A DNA stretch of 64,000 bases from Spartobacteria bacterium UBA695 (GCA_002298145.1 DBMP01000006.1:186001-250000); one strand, 5' to 3'. Positions 8,345 through 17,493 are shown, counted from the stretch's first letter. Notes: generated by a model from the letters alone, not told the origin. Numbers and translations are program-made.

Positions 8345-11266
8345 CTACGTGGCCGGGGTGATTTTGATGGTGATCTCCGGCTTGGCGGAGGGTTCCTTCA
8401 AGCTGATCCCGATGCGGCGGACTTTCCCGGCCCGGGCGGGGTTTTTGAGCAGTTCGTCGGTGACGGTGAAGGCCGCGCCATGGGCATCGATTTCCGCCCG
8501 AAGGCTCTGGGCCCCCTTGGTGATGATCCAGACGCCGGGGGCTGCCTCCCGGGCTTCGCCGTAGGTGATGAGCGAGGTGGCAAAGGGCTCCGGAGCGGAA
8601 AATTCGGCGCGGTCGGTGACGGTGACGGACGCCCCCTCGCCGCGCACGTAGTCGAACCTGCGGGTGAGGTTCTTAAGAGAGGCGACGGCGTAGCCTTGGA
8701 TGAGGTCGAGGACAAGGCTGTCGCGCTGGTCGGAGAATTCCTTGGCGACCACGGCGGCTTTGTAGGATGCCCCGGGGCCCTGCGACTGCCCGGCAACGAT
8801 GGGGACGTCATGGCCATAGGAGTTGAGCACCTGGTTTTCAAACCGCTGGGGCCCGAAGGTGGTGGCGTCGTAGACGGTGCCGCCCGCGTCGACGATGACC
8901 GGCTGGCCGCCGACGGCGACGACGTAGGAGCCGAGGTCGAGATGGGCGTGGCCGACGCCGTTGTGGCCCCCCTTCAAGGCAAGGCTCAGGCCGGATTTAC
9001 CCGCCGGGGGCCGGGCGACGAGCACCTGGGCCTCTTCGAACCAATCGCGCTGGCCGCCGGATTTCGTGGATGCCCCGCCTTTGTCAAAGGGCGCGGCAGC
9101 TTTGGGGTCGAAGGAAAGATTGACCGCGTAGGCGTAGAGGAAGGCGCTGTACATGTCGCCCATGGAGAGGGTCCGGGGAGCCAGGGCGCCGAGGCCGTAA
9201 CGAACGCCAATGACGTGGAGCAGCCAGGGGTTGGGCTTGTCGTCGAAGGGGCAGTCGGCAAAGGACGGGATATAGCCGCCCGCCATTTCCAGACGGCGCG
9301 GGTACTGGGCCACGGCGCGGGCGCTTTCGCTGGCGTAGAGGTTCACTTTGCCGTGCGTGGCGGCGAGCACGGTTTCCGCCAAAAGAACGTAGTGGCCGAA
9401 GCCGTATTTCCAATAACCGAGGCCCTCGGTGCAGTAGCCGTCGTGGAAGTTGCCAAGGTAGAAGCCAAGCTCCTTCTCAGCGGCGGCAATCAGTTCGGCC
9501 CGTTCCTGCGCGTTGTCGTCCAGGGCGAGAGCTGAGCCGACGATGCCGCCATGCACCACGGCGTTCCAGTTGTTGGCGTCGTAACTCCACCATTCCGGCT
9601 TTTTCTGGCCGTGAACCTGCTCCAGGTAGGTGGCCGTGACGCGCCGGTGGACTTCGTCCCGCACGAGCTTGTTGGTGGACGCGCTGAGTTTTTCCCCGGC
9701 GATGGTGACGGCGGCGGCGAGGTTCCAGGAGGTCATGGCCGACCCCAGATCGTTGCCCCGGGTGTACTTGGCATGCGCGGGGAGAACCCAGCTCGGCTCG
9801 GCACAAATGGCGGCGATTTCCCGCTCGATGGCCGGGAGAAAGCGGCCGCTGTTCTCCATCCCCTCGGCCAGGATGAGCGTGATCATGCGGAAGCGGCGGC
9901 GGTCTATGGCTCCGTCGACTTTCCGGTCAATGGTGCGGGCGCTTTCGGCGTAGGCTTGCTCGGTGATTTCAGGCGGCGGCTCGTTCATGAACCGCTCGGC
10001 CATGGGGATGTTTTTTTGGAAAACCGGGTCGGATTTCAGAGCATCCCAAACGGCGCGGTTGCTGAACTTCGGCCCCAGGCCATGCGCCACGGGATCGAGG
10101 CTGGCGGCGATTTCCCTCACTCGGGCCACGCCCGGAGGCGGGAGATTCGGCACAGGCGGCGGCGTGGCGGCCCCGCTCGATGCCGCCGCCGGGGGCACGA
10201 TGAGGCCGGGGGCTGCGGACGCGGACGAGCCAGTAACAGACGGCATCATGGAAAAGTCGTCGAAATCAGCCAAGCACGCCCGCTTGGAGAAGCAATGAAC
10301 GGCCAAGGTCGCGTAGGCCGCGCCCGCCGGGGTTTGGAACGGGAAGGTGTACTCCTTCCAGTCTTTGGCGTTGGGGACGATTTGCGTCATTACCGGGGCC
10401 GGGGTTTGGATCACTTTCCGGTCAGCGTCGTAAAATTGAATCCACACCCCCACGCCGCTTTCCTCCACCGCCCGCGCCCAGAAGTGGAGCTGGTATTTCG
10501 CCCCCGCATCCACGACCACCTTGCCGCTCTGGAGCCAGGAACCGGGCCCCGTAGCCTCCTGCCGCACCCGCAGGCCCAGCGAGCCGCTGTGCGCGGCTTC
10601 GGCAACGGCCTGGCTCAGCTTTGCAGCGGCGTCCTCGGGCGAAGTCACCCACCCCTGGATGCCCTGCTCGAAGCCCGGGTTGTTGAAAGGCAGCGTTGAA
10701 ACCGGAGCCGCCGCAGCGACAGGCGGAATAATGGAAAAGTCATCGAAATCAGCCAGGCACGCCCGCTTGGAGAAGCAATGAACGGCCAAGGTGGCGTAGG
10801 CAGCACCCGCCGGGGTTTGGAACGGGAAGGTGTACTCCTTCCAGTCCTTGGCGTTGGGGACGATTTGCGTCATTACCGGGGCCGAGGTTTGGATCACTTT
10901 CCGCTCGGCGTCGTAGAACTGAATCCACACCCCCACGCCGCTTTCCTCCACCGCCCGCGCCCAGAAGTGGAGCTGGTATTTCGCCCCGGCATCCACGGCC
11001 ACCTTGCCGCTCTGGAGCCAGGAACCGGGCCCCGTAGCCTCCTGCCGCACCCGCAGGCCCAGCGAGCCGCTATGGGCCGCTTCGGCAACGGCCTGGCTCA
11101 GCTTTGCAGCGGCGTCTTCGGGCGAAGTCACCCAGCCCTGGATGCCCTGCTCGAAGCCCGGGTTGGCCACCTCCTGCTGCGCAAAAGCCACCGGCGGAAC
11201 GAATACCGCCGCCGCGATGATGGGGACCAAAGAACGATAAACCTGGCGAAAGAAAGGGGGGAACAT
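8345..11266 (-). CDS. Secreted heparinase II/III-like lyase with two tandem carbohydrate-binding modules
   Basis: The 973-residue protein begins with a signal peptide (residues 1-29, ending VAFAQQ). Two near-identical jelly-roll modules of the CBM4/9 kind follow at about residues 35-180 and 196-340, then a Pro/Ala linker, then a catalytic part to the C-terminus. The catalytic part has NNWNAVVHGG near 570, an alpha-toroid-like region, and a beta region with GVGHAHLDLGSYVV and VIVDAGGTVYD, as in heparinase II/III and alginate lyases (PL12, 15, 17, 21). Such enzymes cleave uronate polysaccharides by beta-elimination, and the product route leads to KDG, whose kinase is encoded near 62.3 kb. The substrate is not determined. 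Confidence 0.8.
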   Translation of the reverse strand: MFPPFFRQVYRSLVPIIAAAVFVPPVAFAQQEVANPGFEQGIQGWVTSPEDAAAKLSQAVAEAAHSGSLGLRVRQEATGPGSWLQSGKVAVDAGAKYQLHFWARAVEESGVGVWIQFYDAERKVIQTSAPVMTQIVPNAKDWKEYTFPFQTPAGAAYATLAVHCFSKRACLADFDDFSIIPPVAAAAPVSTLPFNNPGFEQGIQGWVTSPEDAAAKLSQAVAEAAHSGSLGLRVRQEATGPGSWLQSGKVVVDAGAKYQLHFWARAVEESGVGVWIQFYDADRKVIQTPAPVMTQIVPNAKDWKEYTFPFQTPAGAAYATLAVHCFSKRACLADFDDFSMMPSVTGSSASAAPGLIVPPAAASSGAATPPPVPNLPPPGVARVREIAASLDPVAHGLGPKFSNRAVWDALKSDPVFQKNIPMAERFMNEPPPEITEQAYAESARTIDRKVDGAIDRRRFRMITLILAEGMENSGRFLPAIEREIAAICAEPSWVLPAHAKYTRGNDLGSAMTSWNLAAAVTIAGEKLSASTNKLVRDEVHRRVTATYLEQVHGQKKPEWWSYDANNWNAVVHGGIVGSALALDDNAQERAELIAAAEKELGFYLGNFHDGYCTEGLGYWKYGFGHYVLLAETVLAATHGKVNLYASESARAVAQYPRRLEMAGGYIPSFADCPFDDKPNPWLLHVIGVRYGLGALAPRTLSMGDMYSAFLYAYAVNLSFDPKAAAPFDKGGASTKSGGQRDWFEEAQVLVARPPAGKSGLSLALKGGHNGVGHAHLDLGSYVVAVGGQPVIVDAGGTVYDATTFGPQRFENQVLNSYGHDVPIVAGQSQGPGASYKAAVVAKEFSDQRDSLVLDLIQGYAVASLKNLTRRFDYVRGEGASVTVTDRAEFSAPEPFATSLITYGEAREAAPGVWIITKGAQSLRAEIDAHGAAFTVTDELLKNPARAGKVRRIGISLKEPSAKPEITIKITPAT
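10248..10682. repeat. Tandem repeat, second copy of the CBM-coding unit
   Basis: This stretch and 10731-11165 are direct repeats spaced exactly 483 bases (161 codons), so the reading frame is kept. The two translated modules differ at about six of 146 residues, which indicates a recent duplication. Confidence 0.9.
10731..11165. repeat. Tandem repeat, first copy of the CBM-coding unit
   Basis: This is the partner of 10248-10682. It encodes the N-terminal module (about residues 35-180) of the heparinase-like protein. The unit boundaries fall near GATGCC...GCCCGGGTTG on one side and ATGGAAAAGT on the other. Confidence 0.9.
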
Positions 11267-11311
11267 GGCGGCAAGTCTACGGAAAGAGCCGGGGCCAACA
11301 ATCCGCGCGAA

Positions 11312-11327
11312 ATTCTAGCTATAGAAT
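11312..11327. promoter_or_regulatory. Palindrome upstream of the heparinase-like gene, possible operator
   Basis: ATTCTA-GCTA-TAGAAT is a perfect dyad with six-base arms, 46 bases upstream of the minus-strand start at 11266, in an AT-rich patch that probably holds the promoter. No regulator is assigned. Confidence 0.3.
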
Positions 11328-11347
11328 CATCCCAAGCCCTCTTATAA

Positions 11348-12166
11348 TTACATCAGCCGCACAAAATCGCGCAGGAATTGCAGCCAGATGAAAAGCATCC
11401 CGCGCCAGGAATAACGGACCATCTCCTCGTCCACCGGCAAGAGGAGCCCGGCGGCCAGGTTGTGCGCGATCTGCTGCTCCATGTCGCGCTGCAATTCAAG
11501 CTGGATGGTATCCGGGTCGGACGCGGCAATCATCCCGGGGGTGACTCCCTCACGGGTCAGGAACTCCCGGTGCGAAGCGAGAATCTCCAATACGCTGCGG
11601 TCGCCCCGGAGCCGGTTGGTGCGGAACTTCGGGGCGAATTTCATCGAGTAGGAAAACGGGTAATTCCACGTCGTCCACGTCTCGCCGCACGGGCCGCGGG
11701 AGGAGACGCTCAGGAAATAAAACGCGATATCGTCCTGGTCCACGAGGCAGATGGAGGCCTGCAAACGCTCGTCGCCTTTGTAGAAAAGCCGGAAAAATTG
11801 CCGGTGATCGCCCCAGTCCCACCCGGCGTCATCGACCGACTCGAAGCCCTCCTCCTCCATCTCCTCGGTCAGCTCGGAGAGGTCCGGGAAGATCTCACGC
11901 GAAGGCGGAAATTGATGGCGCAGCGGCTTGATCCGGGGCAGCCGGGCGCGGCGCACACGGGTCAGGATCTCCAGCCACGGCAACATCAGCCAGCTCGCCA
12001 CGAAGCACGCCCCCACCTGCCAGCGGCCCGTGCCCAGATAGCCGATCAAAAACGAGGTCCCAAGGATGGCGAACGAGCCAAGTTTGCGCAAGACCGGGTG
12101 AGAAAAGCTCCGCAAGCCCATGCTTAAAAGGGCAGCCGCGGCAATAAGTAACAAGTTGGATATCAA
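11348..12166 (-). CDS. Membrane-anchored protein of unknown function
   Basis: The 272-residue protein has two or three hydrophobic segments in the first 75 residues (about 3-17, 29-46 and 50-68), then a soluble domain of about 180 residues, then a hydrophobic C-terminal stretch (RGMLFIWLQFLRDFV). The soluble part has a run of acidic residues (SELTEEMEEEGFESVDD) and aromatic-rich strands (FYFLSVSSRGPCGETWTTWNYPFSYSMKF). I do not recognise a family. It lies upstream of the heparinase-like gene on the same strand and diverges from nuo cluster 1. Confidence 0.6.
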   Translation of the reverse strand: MISNLLLIAAAALLSMGLRSFSHPVLRKLGSFAILGTSFLIGYLGTGRWQVGACFVASWLMLPWLEILTRVRRARLPRIKPLRHQFPPSREIFPDLSELTEEMEEEGFESVDDAGWDWGDHRQFFRLFYKGDERLQASICLVDQDDIAFYFLSVSSRGPCGETWTTWNYPFSYSMKFAPKFRTNRLRGDRSVLEILASHREFLTREGVTPGMIAASDPDTIQLELQRDMEQQIAHNLAAGLLLPVDEEMVRYSWRGMLFIWLQFLRDFVRLM

Positions 12167-12335
12167 GAAGGCCTCTCCGGTTTCCCTATTAGAGAAAGGG
12201 AAATCCCGAGAAAATCCAGCAGAACTTAACGGAAAGCCTCACATATTTTGCACCAAAAATGGCCAATTTGTGGGGTGGAGGCAGCAATTCAGGGGTTGCC
12301 TAAGGGACAAATTCCATGGAGACTCTCCAACTCAC

Positions 12336-12953
12336 ATGACCGACGAAGCGCTCAAATCCGAACTGGAAAAACGGGGCATCTTTGTAACCTCGCTTGAAGA
12401 TTTGTACAACTGGGGACGTAAAAATTCCCTCTGGCCAATGCAATTCGGTCTCGCGTGCTGCGCCATCGAGATGATCGCCGCCGCCGCCGCGCGCTTCGAT
12501 ATGGCCCGTTTTGGCGCCGAGGTTTTCCGCCCGTCGCCCCGCCAGGCCGATCTAATGCTCGTCGCGGGCACGGTGACCAAGAAAATGGCTCCCCTGGTCG
12601 TCCGGCTCTACAACCAGATGCCCGAGCCGAAGTACGTCATCGCCATGGGCGCGTGCGCCATCTCCGGCGGCCCCTTTAAGGAAGGCTACAACGTGCTCAA
12701 GGGAATCGACCGCTACATTCCCGTAGATGTTTACATTCCCGGATGTCCCCCCCGCCCCGAGGCGCTCCTGGAGGGCCTCATTACGCTGCAAAAGAAGATC
12801 GAAAAGCAGCGCCTTTTTGGAAAGACCCTTCCCCGGCACGCCGATCCCGAAGCCCCGACGTCCTACCCGGTTCCCGCCTACGGCCCCCACGACCTGGAAC
12901 CCGCCTATAATCCCAAGGTCTTCTGTCCGCCCTGTCCCAACACCCGCGAATGA
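12336..12953 (+). CDS. nuoB: NADH-quinone oxidoreductase subunit B (cluster 1)
   Basis: NuoB holds cluster N2, which passes electrons to quinone. The four ligand cysteines are visible at residues 41, 42, 107 and 137 (LACCAIEM, GACAISGG, PGCPPRPEAL). With the start at ATG 12336 the protein is 205 residues, a normal length; the longer frame from 12120 adds 72 residues without homology and overlaps the divergent gene. A GGAGA at 12318 is a weak ribosome-binding site. The C-terminal 40 residues, rich in Pro and Tyr, go beyond the core fold. This is the first gene of cluster 1 and its stop overlaps the nuoC start (ATGA). Confidence 0.96.
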   Translation: MTDEALKSELEKRGIFVTSLEDLYNWGRKNSLWPMQFGLACCAIEMIAAAAARFDMARFGAEVFRPSPRQADLMLVAGTVTKKMAPLVVRLYNQMPEPKYVIAMGACAISGGPFKEGYNVLKGIDRYIPVDVYIPGCPPRPEALLEGLITLQKKIEKQRLFGKTLPRHADPEAPTSYPVPAYGPHDLEPAYNPKVFCPPCPNTRE

Positions 12954-13489
12954 GCACCCTAACTCCCGATAACATCATTTCGCGAATCGCCTCCGCCCTT
13001 CCCAACGCGCGAGTCGAACTCGTCAACAACCCAAGTCCCTCGGCCCAGCACGCGCTCCTCGTCCACCGCGACGACGCGCTGCAAGTCGCCGAATTCCTCC
13101 GCGACGATCCCGAGCTGCTCCTCGACTACGCCTCCGACGTGAGCGGCGTCGATTACCCGGAGTACCTGGAGGCCGTCTACCACCTCTACTCGATCCGCCG
13201 CAAAACCGGCCCCATCACGCTGAAACTGCGCACCGGCAACCGCACCGACGACGCCCGCGTCCCCTCGCTGACCCCGGTGTGGAAAAGCGCCGAATTCCAG
13301 GAGCGCGAGGCCTACGACCTCCTCGGTATCCGCTTCGAAGGCCACCCCGATCTGCGCCGTCTCCTGATGTGGGACGAGTTCGAGGACCATCCTCTTCGCA
13401 AAGATTACGTAGCCCCAGAGGACTACGAATACGAACCGACGCCCCACGGCGCCGTCGCCCAGAAAGCCACCGCCGCCAGGGCTCAATAA
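12950..13489 (+). CDS. nuoC: NADH-quinone oxidoreductase subunit C (cluster 1)
   Basis: The 179-residue protein is a separate NuoC (not fused to NuoD). The signature EREAYDLLGIRFEGHPDLRR near residues 118-137 and DHPLRKDY near 145-152 are intact. NuoC is part of the hydrophilic arm beside NuoD and NuoB. The start codon overlaps the nuoB stop by four bases (ATGA), so translation is probably coupled. No nuoC exists in cluster 2. Confidence 0.95.
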   Translation: MSTLTPDNIISRIASALPNARVELVNNPSPSAQHALLVHRDDALQVAEFLRDDPELLLDYASDVSGVDYPEYLEAVYHLYSIRRKTGPITLKLRTGNRTDDARVPSLTPVWKSAEFQEREAYDLLGIRFEGHPDLRRLLMWDEFEDHPLRKDYVAPEDYEYEPTPHGAVAQKATAARAQ

Positions 13490-13494
13490 CCATC

Positions 13495-14634
13495 ATGAGT
13501 TCGCAAACTTTCTTCTCCACTTCGGTCGGGGCGGGGGCAACGACCCTCGACGTCTCGCTCGGGCCGCAACACCCCTCCACGCACGGCGTTTTCCGCATGA
13601 ACGTGCGCTTGGACGGCGAAACCGTTGTCGCGCTCCAGCCGGTCTTCGGCTACCTTCACCGCAATCACGAAAAAATCGCCGAAGGCAATAGCTGGCTGGC
13701 CTCGATGCCCTACACCGATCGGCTCGACTACATCTGCTCCGGCACGAACAACTGGGCCTACGCCCGGGCCGTCGAAGTCCTCGCGGGCATCGAAGTGCCG
13801 GAACGCGCCGAGTACCTCCGCGTGATCGTCGGCGAGCTGACCCGTTTGCAGAATCACACCGCGTTTCTCGGCTTCATGCTGGGCGACCTGGGCGGCTGGG
13901 GCAGCGCGCTGATGTACGGCTTCCGCGAACGCGAAAAGATCCTCAATTTCTTCGAAGAGCTGACCGGCGCGCGCATGATGCTTAATTACATGCGCTTTGG
14001 CGGCGTCCGTTGCGACGCCCCGGCGGGCTGGCTCGGGCGCGTGAAAGAGTACCTGGCCACCTACCCGGCGTTCCTCGACGAAATGGAGAAATTCCTCGTC
14101 GGCAACGAAATCCTCCTTTCCCGTCTCCAGGGCGTCGGCGTGCTGAGCGCCGAGCGGGCCATCAACGCCGGCCTTTCCGGGCCCGTGCTGCGCGCCTCGG
14201 GCGTCGATTACGACATCCGCAAAGTGGACGGCTACGGCGTTTACCCGAAGCTGAAATTCCGCGTGCCGCGCGGCGAGGTTGGCGACTGTTACGACCGCTT
14301 CATGCTCCGCATCCTGGAAGCGCGCGAAACGCTAAAGATCCTCTCGCAAGCGCTCGAACAAATCCCCGAGGGGCCGATCCAGAACCCGGCGGTGAAAAAC
14401 CGCATGTTCAAACCGGCGGCGGGCGAAGCCTACGGGCGCATCGAATGCCCCAAGGGCGAACTCGGCTTCCACCTCGTGAGCGACGGCACGGAAAAGCCCT
14501 ACCGTTACCACGTCCGGCCCCCCAGCCTCATCAACCTGACGCTCCTCGAAGAAATGTGCCTGGGCTCGAAGATCGCCGACGTGATCGTCATCCTGGGCTC
14601 CATCGACATCGTTCTGGGCGAAGTAGACCGCTAA
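13495..14634 (+). CDS. nuoD: NADH-quinone oxidoreductase subunit D (cluster 1)
   Basis: NuoD is the 49-kDa quinone-site subunit, related to NiFe-hydrogenase large subunits. The 379-residue product has LGPQHPSTHGVF with the His pair of the quinone pocket near residues 23-26, RNHEKIAEG, YTDRLDYI and the C-terminal DVIVILGSIDIVLGEVDR. I chose ATG 13495, six bases after the nuoC stop; the upstream extension of the frame overlaps nuoC. A second, diverged nuoD lies at 44955. Confidence 0.96.
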   Translation: MSSQTFFSTSVGAGATTLDVSLGPQHPSTHGVFRMNVRLDGETVVALQPVFGYLHRNHEKIAEGNSWLASMPYTDRLDYICSGTNNWAYARAVEVLAGIEVPERAEYLRVIVGELTRLQNHTAFLGFMLGDLGGWGSALMYGFREREKILNFFEELTGARMMLNYMRFGGVRCDAPAGWLGRVKEYLATYPAFLDEMEKFLVGNEILLSRLQGVGVLSAERAINAGLSGPVLRASGVDYDIRKVDGYGVYPKLKFRVPRGEVGDCYDRFMLRILEARETLKILSQALEQIPEGPIQNPAVKNRMFKPAAGEAYGRIECPKGELGFHLVSDGTEKPYRYHVRPPSLINLTLLEEMCLGSKIADVIVILGSIDIVLGEVDR

Positions 14635-14640
14635 ATTTCA

Positions 14641-15309
14641 ATGAACTTACCCGGCATCGGCATCATTCAAGGCATGTGGGTTTCTGCCATCAACCTGTTT
14701 GGCAGCTACTTTGACCGCAAGCACGAAAAGCGCCTCATTACGGAGCAATACCCGGAGGAACGGCCCACGCTAGTCGAGGCCTCGCGCAGCTTCCCGTTCC
14801 TCGTATTCGACGGCAACGATCCCGAAAAAGGGATGCGCTGCGTGGCGTGCAAGATCTGCGAAAAGGAATGCCCTCCCCAGTGCATCTTTATCGAGCAGGA
14901 CCGCGACGCCAACGGCAAGCCGATCCGGCGGCCCAAGGTTTTCAACATCGACATCTCCGTCTGCATGAGCTGCCAGATCTGCGTGGAATCGTGCCCGTTC
15001 GAGTCGATCCGCATGGACAACATCTACGAAAAGAGCGCCTATGACCGCTTCCAGCCGCTGGTGCTGACGAAGGCCGAGCTGCTCAAGTCCAACGAGTACT
15101 ACCACAGCATCCACCCCACCGAAGCGGCCGAAACCGACGCCCGCATCGAGGCGTCCCGCAAGAAAAAGGAAGCCGCAGCAAAGGCCGCAGCCGCCAAGGT
15201 CGCCGCGGCAAAGGAGGCCGCCGCCAAAGCCGCCGCTGAAAAAGCCGCCGCGCCCCAGCCGGAGGCTCCCGCGCCTCAGCCGGAAACCAAACCCTCTCAA
15301 CCGGAGTAA
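14641..15309 (+). CDS. nuoI: NADH-quinone oxidoreductase subunit I with Ala/Lys/Pro-rich tail (cluster 1)
   Basis: The protein has two 4Fe-4S ferredoxin motifs, CVACKICEKECP near residue 67 and CMSCQICVESCP near 110, which hold clusters N6a and N6b that lead to NuoB. The family is normally about 150-180 residues; this one is 222. From about residue 165 the extra tail is first Ala/Lys-rich and probably a long charged helix, then Pro/Glu-rich (PQPEAPAPQPETKPSQPE). The cluster 2 NuoI (176 residues) has no such tail. Position between nuoD and nuoH is unusual, since nuoH normally precedes nuoI. Confidence 0.93.
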   Translation: MNLPGIGIIQGMWVSAINLFGSYFDRKHEKRLITEQYPEERPTLVEASRSFPFLVFDGNDPEKGMRCVACKICEKECPPQCIFIEQDRDANGKPIRRPKVFNIDISVCMSCQICVESCPFESIRMDNIYEKSAYDRFQPLVLTKAELLKSNEYYHSIHPTEAAETDARIEASRKKKEAAAKAAAAKVAAAKEAAAKAAAEKAAAPQPEAPAPQPETKPSQPE

Positions 15310-15318
15310 AACCACACC

Positions 15319-16587
15319 GTGAACGACTTCTTTAAACTCATCTGGGATTACGTGCTCCAGTTCCTGGGGCTGTTCCTGAAAAACTGGGACGCCATCCCGA
15401 CCGAAACGATGCGGCTCCTGCGGGAGTTCCTCGCCAAGCTCGGCGCGCTCGTCGGCTTTACCACGCCTCAGTGGATCATCGACGCCATTTGCGCACTGGT
15501 CGCCATCGTCGCCATCATCGCCGTCTTCATGATCATGTTCGCGCTGATGTCGGTATTCGAGCGCAAGATCCTCGCCCGCGCCCAGAACCGCTACGGCCCG
15601 AACCGCGTGGGCCCGTGGGGCCTCTTTCAGCCGGTCGCCGACGGCATCAAGATGCTGACCAAGGAGGACCTCGTGCCCCGAGCCGCCGATCAGATCGTCC
15701 ATCTCCTTGCGCCCGTCATGATGGTCGCCCCGGCCCTCATGCTCCCGGCCATTCTGCCCTACGGCCATGGGATGACGGCCATCAACCTTTCCTCCGGCAT
15801 CCTCTACTTCTTCGCCCTCAGCGCCGGGACGGAACTGGCCGTGTTCATGGCCGGGTGGTCGAGCAATAACAAATATTCCGTGATGGGAGCCATGCGCGCC
15901 ATCGCCCAGATGATCAGCTACGAACTGCCGCTGGTCATGGCGGCAATCGTCGCCGCCTTCGCCGCCGGAACGCTCTCACCGGACGGTATCGTGCAGGCGC
16001 AAAGCGGGTACACCGCTGGGTTCCTCCCCAATTGGTACATCTGCACGCCATGGGGCTTCGCCGCCGGGGCGCTCTTCTATATCGGAGCGCTCGCCGAAGC
16101 CAACCGCTGCCCGTTCGACTTGCCCGAGGGCGAATCGGAACTCGTCGCGGGACATCTTACGGAGTATTCCGGGTTTAAATACGCCATCTTCTTCATGGCG
16201 GAATACGTCGGCATGTTCGCCATCGTCGGGATGTTCGTGACGCTCTTTTTGGGCGGCTACAATGCGCCGTTCCCGTTCCTGGAGTGGATCCCCTCCTATG
16301 TCTGGTTCTTCACGAAGATCGCGGCCATCGCCTTCTCATTCGTCTGGGTGCGCGCCACCCTGCCCCGCATGCGCATCGACCACATGATGCAGTTCGCCTG
16401 GAAATTCATGCTGCCGATGAGCTTCGCCGCGCTGCTCGCGCTGGCCGCCTGGCACTACGCCGGACGCAACGCACTCGGCTGGGGCCTCTCCGCCGTGCTC
16501 GTCGCCGCACCGTATCTTCTGCTGGGCCGGTTCTGCTTTGGCAACCGGCATTCGCCCACCAACCGCCGTTACTATTTCTCCGAATAG
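15319..16587 (+). CDS. nuoH: NADH-quinone oxidoreductase subunit H (cluster 1)
   Basis: NuoH is the membrane subunit at the quinone tunnel. The 422-residue product has the family motifs ERKILARAQNRYGPNRVGPWG near residues 76-96, AEANRCPFDLPEGESELVAG near 260 and TLPRMRIDHMMQFAWK near 350. It starts with GTG at 15319 and carries about 55 residues before the first canonical helix that the cluster 2 NuoH (396 residues) largely lacks. It starts ten bases after the nuoI stop. Confidence 0.95.
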   Translation: MNDFFKLIWDYVLQFLGLFLKNWDAIPTETMRLLREFLAKLGALVGFTTPQWIIDAICALVAIVAIIAVFMIMFALMSVFERKILARAQNRYGPNRVGPWGLFQPVADGIKMLTKEDLVPRAADQIVHLLAPVMMVAPALMLPAILPYGHGMTAINLSSGILYFFALSAGTELAVFMAGWSSNNKYSVMGAMRAIAQMISYELPLVMAAIVAAFAAGTLSPDGIVQAQSGYTAGFLPNWYICTPWGFAAGALFYIGALAEANRCPFDLPEGESELVAGHLTEYSGFKYAIFFMAEYVGMFAIVGMFVTLFLGGYNAPFPFLEWIPSYVWFFTKIAAIAFSFVWVRATLPRMRIDHMMQFAWKFMLPMSFAALLALAAWHYAGRNALGWGLSAVLVAAPYLLLGRFCFGNRHSPTNRRYYFSE

Positions 16588-16590
16588 CCC

Positions 16591-17163
16591 ATGCACGACC
16601 TTCTTCAACGCTTCCTCTCGCTGCCCTGGGACCAGCTTCCCCAGTGGCTCTTCCTCATCCCGGCGGGCATCATGCTGCTCGCCGCCGCCGGAGCCGTGGT
16701 GTTCCGCAACTTGATCCACTGCGCGCTCTGGCTCGTCCTGAGCTTCGCCGCGCTCGGGGTGCTCTACATGGCGCTCGGCGCGGAGTTCGTCGGGTTTGTC
16801 CAGCTGCTCGTCTACGTCGGCGCGGTCTCCATGCTGGTGATCTTCGCCATCCTGCTGACGCCCTCGGATGAAGTCAGCGCGAGCAACAATCCGCTCGTTC
16901 ACTTCAAGCTTTCCAGCGCCGTCAACGCCGTGATCGGTGTGGCCGTTACCGGGCTCGTCCTGGTCGGCCTGCTCGCCGCGATCTTCTTCAGCCCGCGCGC
17001 GGGTGGCGTCACGCTCCCGGCGGTTGCCCCCACGCTGCCGGTCGCCAAGATCGGCGAAAATCTCTTGTCCCACACACTGCTACCGCTTCAAGCCGTGGCC
17101 GTACTGCTCACCGCCGCGATGATCGGCGCCGCGCTTCTCGCCAAGGAGGATAAACGCTCATGA
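16591..17163 (+). CDS. nuoJ: NADH-quinone oxidoreductase subunit J (cluster 1)
   Basis: The 190-residue protein has five hydrophobic helices. The third carries FVGFVQLLVYVGAVSMLVIFAILLT, the conserved TM3 of NuoJ that has a pi-bulge in known structures. It lies three bases after the nuoH stop and its own stop overlaps the nuoK start (ATGA). Membrane arm subunit. Confidence 0.93.
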   Translation: MHDLLQRFLSLPWDQLPQWLFLIPAGIMLLAAAGAVVFRNLIHCALWLVLSFAALGVLYMALGAEFVGFVQLLVYVGAVSMLVIFAILLTPSDEVSASNNPLVHFKLSSAVNAVIGVAVTGLVLVGLLAAIFFSPRAGGVTLPAVAPTLPVAKIGENLLSHTLLPLQAVAVLLTAAMIGAALLAKEDKRS

Positions 17164-17483
17164 TTCAAACCACACCCATGTTGCAAATCCTGCTCGCCAT
17201 TTCGGCCGTGCTCTTTTGCTTCGGCCTGCTCGCGACGCTGACCCGCCGCAACGCGATCCTGGTCCTGATCGGCATCGAGCTGATGCTCGGCGCGGGCAAC
17301 CTCAATTTCATCGCGTTCTGGAAATTCAGCGCGAACCCGGAAGCGCTTACCGGCGTGATGTTCGCGATCTTTTCCATCGCCATCGCCGCCGCCGAAGCCG
17401 CCGTGGGGCTCGCGATTGTGATCCAGGTCCACCGCCGTCTGCACAGCGTGGACGTTAACCAAGCCACTCAACTGAAAGGCTAG
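17160..17483 (+). CDS. nuoK: NADH-quinone oxidoreductase subunit K (cluster 1)
   Basis: NuoK has three helices and two essential Glu residues. They are visible in IGIELMLGAGNLNF (TM2) and AAAEAAVGLAIVIQVHRR (TM3). The protein is 107 residues from ATG 17160, which overlaps the nuoJ stop; an internal ATG at 17178 would give about 101 residues, nearer the usual 100. Membrane arm subunit that continues the proton relay. Confidence 0.94.
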   Translation: MIQTTPMLQILLAISAVLFCFGLLATLTRRNAILVLIGIELMLGAGNLNFIAFWKFSANPEALTGVMFAIFSIAIAAAEAAVGLAIVIQVHRRLHSVDVNQATQLKG

Positions 17484-17493
17484 CCCCACTCTC

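Noticed and set aside
12120..12335. Extended N-terminus of nuoB
   Set aside because: Seventy-two residues without homology that overlap the divergent gene; ATG 12336 gives the standard protein.
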